From Chrysaora quinquecirrha (Eukaryota; Cnidaria; Scyphozoa; Semaeostomeae; Pelagiidae): a stretch of DNA of 64,000 nucleotides. The notes below the pieces were generated by a model. The model saw nothing but the letters and a program-made list of their open reading frames with translations. It had not been told where the DNA came from and made no database searches. The DNA is taken from the NCBI GenBank assembly GCA_014526335.1, contig JACTAT010000016.1, positions 5,511,346-5,575,345 of the forward strand. The letters are read 5' to 3'. This document shows positions 21,011 to 32,217 of the stretch, one piece after another; the first letter of the stretch is position 1; every line of letters begins with the position of its first letter. Both the position numbers and the translations under genes were made by a program.

Positions 21011-22500
21011 CAACTCCCATTGCTCGAGTGAGTATTAATTGAAAGGGGAAAAATAAAGTCACGTAGACGATGGAGAGTAGCATGCTGCTTATGCTACTTT
21101 CCAAAATGCCAAAGCTCAGCACCAACAGAAAAATTTGTGAATAAATTGTTATAAAATCAAAGATATGAGGGTTGCAGGGAACATTTTAGGGAACATTCGC
21201 AATGTATCCAGGGAACAATGGAACGTGGCCAAAATTAACATTGGGAAACATAGATTAGGTTATAACCCTCTATAAGTCCGCTTGAGAATCAATCTTAAAA
21301 ATGATTAAAGAAAACCCCAGGAAACAACGGATTTCCTCATGGGAATAGGGAGATTTGTTACCACCCCCCCCCCCCAAAAAATAATAAGATTTCCAGATAG
21401 AAAAAAATAGAGGAATGTAAGTTTCCATTGCACATAACAATTCTTTTGGCGGCGGGCTGCAACTCTTTGTGGTCGTACTTTTTTTGATTTAATGCTTTGG
21501 CAATTTTCGGAACACTATTTACATTGCAAATTATACAAAAAATACTTTATCGGGAATTTTTATATCGTGACGTGACAGTTTGAACGAAGTACTACCCACC
21601 CCCATATTTACTGTCACGCTGCATCCACGAAAAACGGGAGGAAACACCTACCCCATAGCGTGACGTAATTATTGAACTACCCCAAAGATAAAAAACTTAC
21701 GAAACCAGACGATTATTATACAAATCTTATTTTATCAATCATTCGTTTAAAATTTTCCAGGTACCGTTCATTGATAAGGTCATTTTTAAGAGAATTAAAA
21801 ATTAGAGCACCTTGAAATGCAAATGTTTTCCCCTTCTGTTTTGACTTTGAGCAATTAGAGATATGCGCTGTTTTCCCGGGTATTCTCGCCAATATCAAAA
21901 CGAATAAGCATGTTCTGAAATGGTAAAGGACAACAATCGTTCTAAGACACAAACACGTCTATCGAGGTTCGTGTTTGCGTGAGTTGATCCAGTTTGTCTA
22001 TCTTCAGTGTTGTATTCTGAGCGAAAGCTATGATCTTATATGGTCTTTCTCTTGAATCGACTGCAACATTAACTGCAAAAGCTTCCTTTCTTTGAAAAAA
22101 CCTTTAAAACTAATAACACTTTTGAAATCTAATAAAATGAAGAGTAAAAGCGAAAGAAAATTCTATGACAACTAAATTGGATGTTTATCCATAAGCAAGT
22201 ATACACAGTGTATAAACATTAATTTAAAGTAAACAACTGGTATTCGAGCACAAGACTTTCTTCCACATCCGCTTTTTTGACTGAAGAAATCCTTACAATT
22301 TTGTAATTTTCGGATAAGATTTATCCTAAAAGCTTTATCGTCCAGAAATTTGTTATCTTAATTTCCAATTTTTTTATGGTTATTTTAATTTTCAAAATGA
22401 TTTTTTTATGATGCTAGTATTATGAACTACAACTTAAAGTATTTGCGTGCATTCTATCTAAAATAGGATAAAAGATATGATAATCTTCCTTAAAAAGTAC
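21011..22500. other. No gene recognised; 3' flank of the gene at 22,511
   Basis: AT-rich, with a 15-base C run (about 21,363). No coding frame above 80 codons has a motif. The part next to 22,511 should contain the 3' UTR and poly(A) signal of the minus-strand gene, but no single signal stands out. Confidence 0.4.
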
Positions 22501-22510
22501 GTTGTTTCCC

Positions 22511-25500
22511 TTATAGTTTGTGAGATATGACCCCAGTGCCAAGTCCCATGAACCAACCCAAAGCCGCGCCAACTGCAGTCCCTACTCCTGGAAGAATGGC
22601 TGAGCCAAATGCAGCACCGGCAGCTGCTCCAACAAATGATGAGCTAAGCACTAGGAATCTAGTATCATTCATCGCAAAATACGTCGCAGCAAAGGCAGCA
22701 ACTGCCAAAATATTTATACCAAAGATCAGCCAACCATTTGAGAGAACAAATGACGCAATCATTGACCAGGTTGAAAGGAGAGTGGTACTTATCTGAGGCA
22801 TATATTGTTGCAGGAGGACTATTGCCTGACTCCGTATAACATTCAAAATTGAATCACAGTTTTGTAAGTTAGCCAAAGGAACATAGATCCCAAACACGTC
22901 TGGATTGAACCAGCCTGCATTGCGAGCCTTCTGGGTGTCACTACCATCATTTCCATATTGTTTACAAACCATCTGGATGTGTGGGTCTGTCTGTATTAGC
23001 TTCAAACAAGCATCTTCGATCGCTTCACGACTTTTGTTTTTCAGCATGCGTTTTATCTCATTCGGCGTTTCCATTCTCATCGCAGAGAAAAATTCATCAA
23101 CCTCTTTGATATGAGCATTATCATTACTGTTTCCAATCAACGGCTTTCCTGTCTGTTGAAGATGATCCCAATGCTTGAGCAGCTTTTTCTCTAACAGAGC
23201 TGCCTTGTTATCTAAAGGAAGTGACAGTGATAATAAGGTTCTGTTAAATATATTAGTTCACCAACGCTACTTTCTTCCAGCCTCTTTTATTCCTTTTTCT
23301 AACAGGGGGGTCATTTCTCTCGTTTCCTAGATTTATTGTCAAAAATTTGATCATTGTTGATGATTGACCACAAGACTACTATATTTGGAAGTAGGTGTCC
23401 GAAAAATACATCAAAACCAGATTTTTTAGATCCAGAGACTTTAAATCCTCATACTGTACATCTGTACATCTATATGACGTAATATTTCCAATTAATATTG
23501 AAAAAAGATCATAAAATAGCAGGAAAATTATATTTAACCCTACAAAGGCTGGGCTTCTTTTAATCACATACAGCTGACCCCCATTACAAAATAATTGTTT
23601 GAGCCTAAAGGTCATGAAACTTGGTAGAATTGTACAACAACATGTTCTGCATCTTTTGTCATTCAAACTGGGCTGCCACGTGACCCTGTTCTGATGACAT
23701 AAGTGATTGTTGACGTCATGCTTGGAAATGTCAAAAAATTCAGAACGTCATTTTGGGGTTATACAGCCTTTTACAGTTCAGATATTCCATTCAACAATGT
23801 AAATAGGGAATGCACATGTATCATACAACGTTTTATGGCATATAAGAGCAATATTTTCATAGAAACTGCTAATTGAAATTTTTACCATAAAAGGAAAGAT
23901 GATGACATCATCAAAATGAGTGCTCCGCCACGAAAAATTCTTGCACTAATGCAATCCTAAAATGATTTCAGGAAAACTTGGGGAGTTTCATCGAGAAATT
24001 CTTAGTGGTTTAGAAATTATGCCTGTAACTTTCTACGCGCGGGCCCATAGGGCCCCCCAGCTTGTGTAGGGTTAAGCAGCAAAGTACAGTACTTTATTTC
24101 TGTACAGTTTAAACCTAATCCACATGGGGGAGGTGTTTTCCACCCCTCCCCACCTCGAGAATTATTGTTTATCACGTTTTCAGCTTGATAGCTGAAGGGC
24201 TTAAACCTTTTCATATTTATATATTACCCAACATTTGACGAAAATTTTTGGTAATATATTAGTACATATTCAGGTGACATGACCATATTTGGACTGTGGA
24301 CACTTTTTTGTCAAAAAAACTAAGGTTAAAGGAAAGGGCAATGACTGATGTGATGTTCACATATCGTATTTAGTTTGATGTTTTCTTTCAAAATTCTCCA
24401 CACTTCAGGGTCTTATAAACATGCATTAGTTGACATACTTATTGCAATTAAGACATTTAAAATTACCTTTTAGAAACACATCGATTCGCAAATGTACAAA
24501 GTTCAAATATCTTCAAGCTATAACAAGACAAACCCTCAGATGGTATTATGTAGGCATGATTGGCTATTTCCGAGTGAATGGACCCTTAATACCGCTTTTC
24601 TAAGACAAGATGGTTAATTTTGGTGTCGTAATCCTTCAGCTATACTTTATTGTTTTTGCATTTTGTGACGTCGCAATAGAAGAGGGTACCGTCCAAACCT
24701 ATGTATTGGTTTGTTCAGTTTGCTTGGTAATGTTATACCCTTATGCCAAGTTTCCTAGCTCTACTTCATGTTAGAGGCATTTTAAACAGGGGAGGGAAAA
24801 CACCCTCCACCTCCCTCAAAATGGTGGGTCGAAAAAAGCCCATATGGATTATGGTTAAACTGAATTCTAACAAAATGATAAACGCGGAGAAGGTACACGG
24901 CAGCAACAAATAATCAATTCAATTAAAAAAAATAAAAATATTTCTTGTTCAGAAATGGTCTAATTATGCCAGCAGCTCGTACATTCGCATCATTTCTTCT
25001 TAATTGGCCTTTTTCATAAACATTACCAGTGAGAATTTGCAGATTGGAAGAGAGAGCGGAATTTTCAGTACTGGGCTTCATTTATTTGGTCGCCAAGCAA
25101 AAACTCACGTAACAAACAGCGTTTTAATACTAGTTTTAGAACAATAATCGTTGGATGTTCATAGTCTGGACTTCATATTGGCTAGTTGTGGATAAATAGG
25201 GGCGAAATATGCCCCCCCCTGGGCAAAAACATGTTTATGGTTAAAATTTTGCTCAAATTTTGTTGTTTTCTTGTTTAAACGTTAATGCTTTTATGCGTTT
25301 TTGTTTCAGAGGTTTTATGTGATAGTGTGTAGTCGCTTCTTCCACTGCAAACTATTATTTTAAACTAATCCTACCAGGGGGGTGGAATCCACCCGCCTCA
25401 AGCTATTCTTGTAACTGTTCTGTTGTGTGGTGGATGTAAGCTTCAAAACACTGCTGACTTTAAGCCTATATGTATAAGCTACAACGTGATACAAATAATC

Positions 25501-26949
25501 CCGATAATAATAACAATGGATCACGTGACATTGCCCTATATGGAAAGCGGTCATGTCCAAACTACATATAAATGCCTATTTTCGCCAGTAAATCTTATCA
25601 AAATTGACTGATTGTTTGCAAAGTAATAGAAAATAGTTACTAGCAACAAAATTTAAAGTTCTGGATTTTTATTGATATTAAGGAACACGTTTTTTTATAA
25701 GAACAAAGTATATAAGAACATAAGGCTTCAGAGGCTGAAAAGTTAAGAACATGCTGAAAAGTTAAGAACATTACAAGGCTTTGTGAAGCTAGAAACAAAT
25801 TAAAATTTACTTTCTTAAATGGCGCTGTCCTGTTCTCAACTCTAGAAAACAGGTGAACTATCAATCATTGTGACTATATGTGACATTTTACATGTGCGTC
25901 CCTTTTCGTAGCAATTATCACCTAATTTGAAAAACAACAGCTTTTAAAAAGCAAGAAAATTAAGAACATGTTAAGAACATTTTGAGCCTTCAAATCCGAA
26001 AAATTAAGAACATTGCATGGCTTTCTTCAATTTCAGTGTTCTTATAAAAAAAACGTGTCGGAGGTGGGCTTTCATTATCATGCAATGGGCATGGAGGGGG
26101 CCCAGCATTCAATACAGCGACTCCCGCTGCAATCAGCACCAGGAGGAAACCACTCAAAAAGGAATTTTCGATATGGGAGCCAACGGTTACTTTCCACCTT
26201 ATATTTTGCAGTATTCCGTCCACCTAATATATCTCTCCTTCTTTTTATGTTTTCTTATAACTTCTGTACTTTAATTTAGAATTCCACAGAAAATATTCCG
26301 ATGCCCTTCATTTTTCAGATTTTTCCCACATCCGTTGGATGATGCCAAAAATATCCAAATTCGAGAAACCCTAAAATTACTTCAAAGGCGAAGGTACATG
26401 AAATAAATTTACGAGCAAATAAGAGCACTTACGTTCGAAAGGGTATAAAACAAATGTGGCTAAAAACGGACTGTGTGGTTCCTGTTCCTTTACACGGTTT
26501 TTTTATAAGGAACACCTTGATAAGGAACTCGAGGCCGAAAATTCCCAAAAAGTTAAGGAACTTTAAGGAACTGCCAAGGCTCGGACGAAAGAATAATTTT
26601 TTCAAAAACAAGACGATTTGTACAAAAAATAGCAGAATAACAATGTATTTCCCATCGTTCTTCCAAAAAAGACTCCATTTATGTTTAAAGTTAGAAAATG
26701 AAGCAATTTATATGAATTTGCTGCAAAAATTTATATTCAAACACATCTCACAAAAAGGAACAGCATAAGGAACTTCAGCCTCAATTTGTTGAATATTAAA
26801 GGAACTACAGCCTCAACTCAGAGTTAAGGTTCGTTATAAAAAAACGTGTAGGAATAACTGCAAAGCTTCGTAAAGCTGCAGGACTTACCTTTGTTAAATG
26901 TCGTCTTTGCATTTTTATCAAACTTGATTTGATGGATTGTCTCGGCCAT
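22511..26949 (-). CDS. Two-exon gene, 253-aa glycine-zipper membrane protein (unknown function)
   Basis: Exon 1 is 26949-26889 (ATG, 20 codons + 1 nt), followed by a consensus donor GTAAGT. Exon 2 is 23211-22511, preceded by a CTTCCTTTAG acceptor and ending in TAA. The splice keeps phase (61 + 701 nt = 254 codons). The N-terminal ~160 residues are hydrophilic and helical, with HWDHLQQTGKPLIG near 34-47 and DPHIQMVCKQYG near 96-107. About residues 165-200 form one or two hydrophobic segments. The last ~45 residues are a Gly/Ala-rich glycine zipper (GAAAGAAFGSAILPGVG) ending in SHKL. Such zippers pack membrane helices in pores and some interferon-induced proteins, but I recognise no family. The 3.7-kb intron is full of MITEs while the exons are clean, which argues for a functional host gene. 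The ATG context (GACATCATGG) is acceptable. Upstream non-coding exons are possible. Confidence 0.75.
23538..24071. mobile_element. piggyBac-like MITE in intron
   Basis: TTAA on both sides (23534-23537, 24072-24075) and inverted ends CCCTACA...TGTAGGG. 534 bp, with G/C homopolymers near both ends. TTAA target sites and CCCT termini are typical of piggyBac. It lies in the intron of the 253-aa gene. Confidence 0.8.
24113..24854. mobile_element. TTAA-type MITE family A, complete copy in intron
   Basis: Flanked by TTAA (24109-24112, 24855-24858). The ends ACCTAATCCACATGGG and CCCATATGGATTATGG are imperfect inverted repeats. Each is followed by a hairpin-like GGTGTTTTCC...CCCC block. It lies 37 bp from the previous MITE's TTAA, which suggests a local insertion hot spot. 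A diverged sibling is at 16,236. Confidence 0.75.
25230..25420. mobile_element. Fragments of MITE family A
   Basis: 25231-25244 (GTTTATGGTTAAA) matches the right end of family A. 25368-25390 (TTTTAAACTAATCCTACC) matches the left end, with a GGGGGGTGGAATCCACCC hairpin. The two pieces are not one element. Partner ends are missing or eroded. Confidence 0.4.
25686..26057. mobile_element. MITE family B, copy 1
   Basis: Inverted ends CACGTTTTTTTATAAGAAC and GTTCTTATAAAAAAAACGTG. 372 bp. Its interior is rich in repeated AAGTTAAGAACAT. Flanking TA is not preserved. It lies within the intron of the 253-aa gene. Confidence 0.75.
26493..26848. mobile_element. MITE family B, copy 2
   Basis: TA-flanked (26491-26492, 26849-26850). 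Inverted ends CACGGTTTTTTTATAAGGAAC-like and ...TTATAAAAAAACGTG. 356 bp. It is the same family as 25686-26057, with repeated TTAAGGAACT inside. It ends only 40 bp from the exon 1 donor of the 253-aa gene. Confidence 0.78.
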
Positions 26950-27082
26950 GATGTCTTTCTTTTTATGAAATGAAAGGCAGTTTCTCCACTTAATAAATTA
27001 CTATGATTTCAGCCTTCCAAGCTTGGCTGGCTTTGGCAAAAATGATGAACTGAAAATGAAAGACTAACAAATATTTGGTTTG

Positions 27083-27354
27083 TCACTGCATAAGATGGCA
27101 GGGAAATCCCCTGATTTTTTTGAAGGGAAAAGCAAAATGGAAAATTGCTGAGTCATTTGGAATGAAACAGTTTCTTTTGGTTTCAAGAACATCAAAAGCT
27201 TTACCCACAAGATTAAATAACAAAGCACGTTGATCCTCTGCATCCTTACAACCGTCAATCAAATAGAAAAATTTGGAATGTTCATTCAAGTTCCTTAGTT
27301 CCGAGAAATAACTCGTAAGGGGCTTTCCCCTTTTCGCAGCATTATCCTCGTGCT
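27083..27354 (-). pseudogene. Coding-like fragment upstream of the 253-aa gene
   Basis: After a TTTTTACAG acceptor-like site (about 27,375), one frame runs about 95 codons to TGA at 27,083. It is broken only by a single TAG near its start (about 27,355). The clean part contains NAAKRGKPL, FYLIDGCKDAED and LFNLVGKAFDVLE. Its amino-acid composition is protein-like, unlike neighbouring frames. It could be an exon of a separate gene or a pseudogene relic; no family is recognised. Confidence 0.35.
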
Positions 27355-27389
27355 ATTTTTTAGCAGTAGTAGCCTGTAAAAATAAGAAA

Positions 27390-28019
27390 CAAGACGGACC
27401 TTAAGACCCCTTCGATGTTTTGGATCTTTAAGTGATGACAAGAAGTTCTAAAACTTATGCACATGTTTACTTCGATCCTTAGGGTTAATGGAATGCTATG
27501 TAAGACATAACTTCACCATCCGTATTCGACCATGGCATTCTCAAATCATTGGCGCCATCTGCCCTTCTAATTCTCGAATCAGCTCCAGGGGTGGGAGGGG
27601 GGTGAATGAGAGAGTAAGCCAGGAAATATTAAAGTAGCTTCACGTTGTTTTAGGACGAAGAACAGTGAGAAAAAGATTGATTATATTTATGATATAGGTA
27701 CATCAATTTTCATAAGAGATTTCGTTACTGAACATATAGTAGTGTGTCTTAACATTGAGCACCATTATTTAAGGGCATGACTAAACCTTGTCATCCTCAC
27801 GACATCCTTGTTATTCCCCTCGCAATGATTCTGTAATGGTCTTTCGGAGACCACTACTTATTTATATAGAAACACTTGAGAGAAACGAAATGTGTCGTGG
27901 AAGCGACAGCGAAGGAAGACGTAGGGAGGCTTGCGAAGAATCTTTTGTGGAGAGCTTTGATATGACGTGTGCTAGTTCCTCGATTTGTTCTTGAGTTCGG
28001 TTAGCACCCTAGGTAATGT
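27390..28019. other. No gene recognised
   Basis: A 68-codon frame at 27,788-27,994 has no motif. The region ends where the 28,020 minisatellite begins. Confidence 0.4.
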
Positions 28020-28722
28020 CTGCGCAGTATTGTGGAGGATGTGCAGTAATGTGGAGGGATTTTCGCAGTAATGTGGAGGGTGTTCAGTAATGTGGAGGGA
28101 TATCATCAGTAAGGCGGAGGGATTTTTGCAGTAATGTGGAGGATGTTCAGTAATGTGGAGGGCTATCTTTCAGTAATGTGGAGGGTGCGCAGTAATGTGG
28201 AGGGCTATCTTTCAGTAATGTGGAGGGATATCATCAGTGATGTGGCGGTTGCGGAGTAATGTGGAGGGCTATCTTGAAGTAATGTGGAGGGCTATCATAA
28301 GTAACGTGGAGGGCTATCTTTCAGTAACGTGGAGGATGTTCAGTAATGTGGAGGACTATCTTTCCGTAATGTGGTGGCTGCGGAGTATTGTGGAGGGCTA
28401 TCTTAAAGTAATGTGGAGGGCTATCATCAGTGATGTGGAGGATATCATCAGTAATGTGGTGGTTGCGGAGTAATGTGGAGGGCTATCTTGAAGTAATGTG
28501 GAGGGCTATCATCAGTAACGTGGAGGGCTATCTTTCAGTAACGTGGAGGATGTTCAGTAATGTGGAGGACTATCTTTCCGTAATGTGGTGGCTGCGGAGT
28601 ATTGTGGAGGGCTATCGTAAAGTAATGTGGAGGGCTATCATCAGTGATGTGGAGGGATATCATCAATAATGTGGTGGTTGCGGAGTAATGTGGAGGGCTA
28701 TCTTGAAGTAATGTGGAGGGCC
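28020..28722 (+). repeat. Minisatellite with 214-bp higher-order unit
   Basis: The basic motif is GTAATGTGGAGGG plus a spacer (CTATCTTTCA, ATATCATCA, GCGG and similar), 18-30 bp per unit. From about 28,235 the variants recur in the same order with a period of 214-215 bp: the GCGGAGTAATGTGG landmark falls at 28,251, 28,465 and 28,680. ORFs of about 79 codons are periodicity artefacts. Confidence 0.9.
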
Positions 28723-29118
28723 CGAGTAATCAAGAAGCACTCTCGTAGCGGTTGCCGAGAATTTTCGTTTTTTAAACGATTCTCATTGACAAGAAATGCA
28801 ATTCGGAAGCTAAACCGTGCGTTTTTTTAGCCATGAGAACCTGCACACTGCTTTAATATTTCATCATATAAGTGTAAGAATCACAGTTTTGGTTCATTTG
28901 CGTAAAATGTCTAATACATATATATTAACAAAACATGAATAAAATATATCTAACATATGATATGAATTATCTAATATATGAATATAAATTCGAAGAAGAA
29001 AACATTGTTCTTTTTTACAAAGGAAGATACAATGAGTTGAGCGATAAACTGATCTGTACATGAATCAGTGGCAATTTATTTTGTCTCTCTTCCTCAGTCT
29101 AATAGCAAGTTTATTCAC

Positions 29119-29890
29119 GTATGGAATGACATGGAATGATATGGAATGACATGGAGTGATATGGAATGGCATGGAATGACATGGAATGGCATGGAATGAT
29201 ATGGAATGGCATGGAATGACATGGAATGGCGTGGAATGACATGGATTGACATGGAATGATATGGAATGGCATGGAATGATATGGAATAGCATGGAATGAC
29301 ATGGAATGACATGGAATGATATGGAATGGCATGGAATGACATGGAATGAAATGGAATAACATGGAATGACACGGAATGACATGGAATGACATGGAATAAC
29401 ATGGAATGACACGGAATGACATGGAATGACATGGAATGATCTGGAATGACATGGAATGATATGGAATGACATGGAATGGCATGGAATGACATGGAATGGC
29501 ATGGAATGACATGGAATGACATGGAATGATATTGAATGGCATGGAATGACATGGAATGGCGTGGAATGATATGGAATGACATTGAATGATATGGAATGGC
29601 ATGGAATGACATGGAATTGCATGGAATGATATGGAATGGCATGGAATGACATGGAATGGCGTGGAATGATATGGAATGGCATGGAATGACATGGAATGGC
29701 GTGGAATGAAATCGAATGGCGTGGAATGAAATGGAATGGCATGGAATGACATGGAATTACATAGAACGGCATGGAATGGCATGGAGTGACATGGAATGGC
29801 ATGGAATGACATGGAATGGCGTGGAATGACATGGAATGGCGTGGAATGGCGTGGAATGGCATGGAATGACATGGAATGGCATGGGCGGTG
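29119..29890 (+). repeat. Left decamer satellite, ATGGAATGRC
   Basis: About 77 head-to-tail 10-bp units with ATGGAATGAC, ATGGAATGAT, ATGGAATGGC and GTGGAATGGC variants. Three long minus-strand frames (175-288 codons) are open only because a 10-bp period repeats every 10 codons without a stop; they are not genes. Confidence 0.95.
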
Positions 29891-30581
29891 GAGTGGAAAG
29901 GCATGGAAAGTCTTGGAATGATGCAGTAGAATGGCAGACAATATATAAGGATGTAATAACAATTTTATTCCAATCAAAAAGTGACTCCTCTATCCAAATA
30001 GGAAAAAAATTACAGCCTGCACAGGAAATTATGTTAAGGAAACAGGACCACTATCATTGATTCGTTATCTTGTAAAATCAAACATGCAAATGGAAGCGTT
30101 TCCTACATTAAATAGCCATGTTTAGGTTTGCCAATTCAAAGGGGAATAGATTATGTAAGTTAGACAGAGAAAATTTTGTGTTGACAAGGCGTTGTCAAAT
30201 CATCCACGTTTTAAGGTCTAAGGCAACAAAACGACAATATAAGCTAATTAAACTTATGCAATGTGTGAGTATAAGGTAGATGAATTCTAAACAATAATTT
30301 AAATCCATTAAAGAATGGCAGTAAAGAACAACAAATACACCAAAAAATACAATATAATCCATCAAATACGTTAAACAATGGCCATTAAAAACAAAATACA
30401 CCAAGAAATACAATGTAATAATTTAGTCACATTCATTTCCATCTCCGGCTGGCGTGCATTCTTTTCAAGTGCCCCAATTTTATGACCAGTCAAATTTTGG
30501 TCCAAAAAGATTTCTCAGAAATGATCATATACAACGGCTGTACACAGAATTCGGCTGGTTGAAATCATGACTATTGCATTC

Positions 30582-31238
30582 CAGGGGCGCCAGAAGCAGT
30601 TCGGGGCGGCGGGTGCAGCGGCTAAGAAAGGGCACTTCAAAGTCTACTGTCTACCTTTGCAGCTCTCCTGATAGGTGCAGAGGCTTCCTTATTATAGATT
30701 TCTATTTGAATCGGTAATTATTGCAGCTCTTCTGTGAGCAAATCCAATTTGATCAAGCAAGAAAATTTGGCCAGTTTTCTTGGCACCTCCAAAGTCTTCC
30801 TTGCTTCCCGCACTTATCAAGCACTTTCTAAAGTTCTTAGGTATCTGAGGTCGTCCTGGTGAAAACTACAGTACTTATCGTAGTTGTACAGCATCAATTA
30901 ATTCGAAAAAGTTTTTTGATTGGAGCCTGTAAATGAATGTCTTCAAGGCTTCTTCGAGTGGCTCGCTTCTTTTTGGCACTGCTTGTTTCACAGCTGTATT
31001 TGATTCTTGATAGATTTTTTATCGCAGAGAAGACAGTGAAACTCCTCGTCTGAACGGAGCTCGTGCAGACAAATGAAAAGTTTATCAATGCTGGTAAAGG
31101 CTTTGAACAACTCAACTCATAATGAAGTGAAAAGCATTTCTAAGATTACGAGGGGGGCACAGCCCTGCTCCCACTGCCCCGTAGCATCTGGGCAGGAAGG
31201 GCAGCTGCCCCGCTGCCCCCGTGCCTCCGGCACCCTTG
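30582..31238. mobile_element. hAT MITE inside the foldback spacer
   Basis: Perfect 8-bp duplication TTGCATTC on both sides (30574-30581, 31239-31246). The ends CAGGGGCGCCAGAAGCA and (reverse) CAAGGGTGCCGGAGGCA are imperfect TIRs. 657 bp, with a GC-rich block near the right end. No transposase ORF. Confidence 0.88.
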
Positions 31239-31246
31239 TTGCATTC

Positions 31247-31754
31247 TTAGTCACTCTACTGGTATATTTTTGTTTTTTTATTGCCATTCTTTTATTGCCA
31301 TGAATTTGTATGTCTATTTGTCATTGTATAAGCTTAATTAGCCTATATTGTTATTGTTTGTAGTTAATTGATTGTCTAGCCTTGTTCTTGCAAAATAGCA
31401 AAAATAAATGTAAAATTGGCCCACGGGCGTTTCCATCATTTTCTGAGTGTAAGTAAATCATTTTTATCAACGTGGAGGCTGGCGAATGTCTACATTCCCT
31501 TTCCGTCAATATTTGCCATATATGCCACAACAAAATATGATTTTACAAGTGACTTTTAACTAGTAAAAATAATAACAAGGGCGTTGCTCCTGACAAAAGA
31601 AAACAATGTGTTCCTAAAAGTTTTTCAACAGAACAAGTGCAGAAGGGTCTTGTGAACGCATTTGAGTAGAGATGAATTATCTGTTTAAAAAAAAATTACC
31701 GTTATTGTTGAAATCATGATTATTGCGTCGTGACTGAATTATTATATTGTATTT
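31247..31754. other. Rest of the foldback spacer
   Basis: The stretch 31,270-31,400 partly repeats the TTATTGCCATTCTTT...TTAGCCTATATTG wording of the right inner arm (31,775-31,870), so it is probably an internal duplication of arm sequence. No gene. Confidence 0.45.
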
Positions 31755-32217
31755 TTTGGTGTATTTTTTGTTCTTTATTGCCATTCTTTAATGGTTTTAA
31801 ATGATTGTTTAGAATTCATCTACCTTATATACACATATTGTATAAGTCTAATTAGCTTATATTGTCGTTTGGTTGCTTAAGACCATTACGACGTGGATGA
31901 TTTGACAACGCTTTGCCATCACAAAATATTCTCTGTCTAGCTGACATAATCTATCCCCCTCTTTAATTGGCATACCTAAACATGGCTATTTAATGCAGAA
32001 AACGTTTCCATTTGCATGTCAGATTTTACAAGATAACGAATCAATGATGGTAGTTCTGTGTCTTTAACATAATTTCTTGTGCAGGCCGTAATTTTATTCC
32101 TATTGGAAAGGAGGAATCACTTTTTGATTGGAGTAAAATTGATATTACATCCTTATATATTTTTTGCCATTCCACTCCATCATTCCAAGAATTTCCACGT
32201 CTTTCCACGCTAGTGCT

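Noticed and set aside
20505..21125. Overlapping small ORFs on both strands
   Set aside because: They mirror the inverted-repeat layout of a likely MITE and have no protein motifs.
29065..29977. Overlapping minus-strand ORFs of 175-288 codons rich in His/Pro/Ser
   Set aside because: They are open in all three frames because a 10-bp repeat without stops repeats every 10 codons. No start context, splice signal or non-repeat coding sequence supports a gene.
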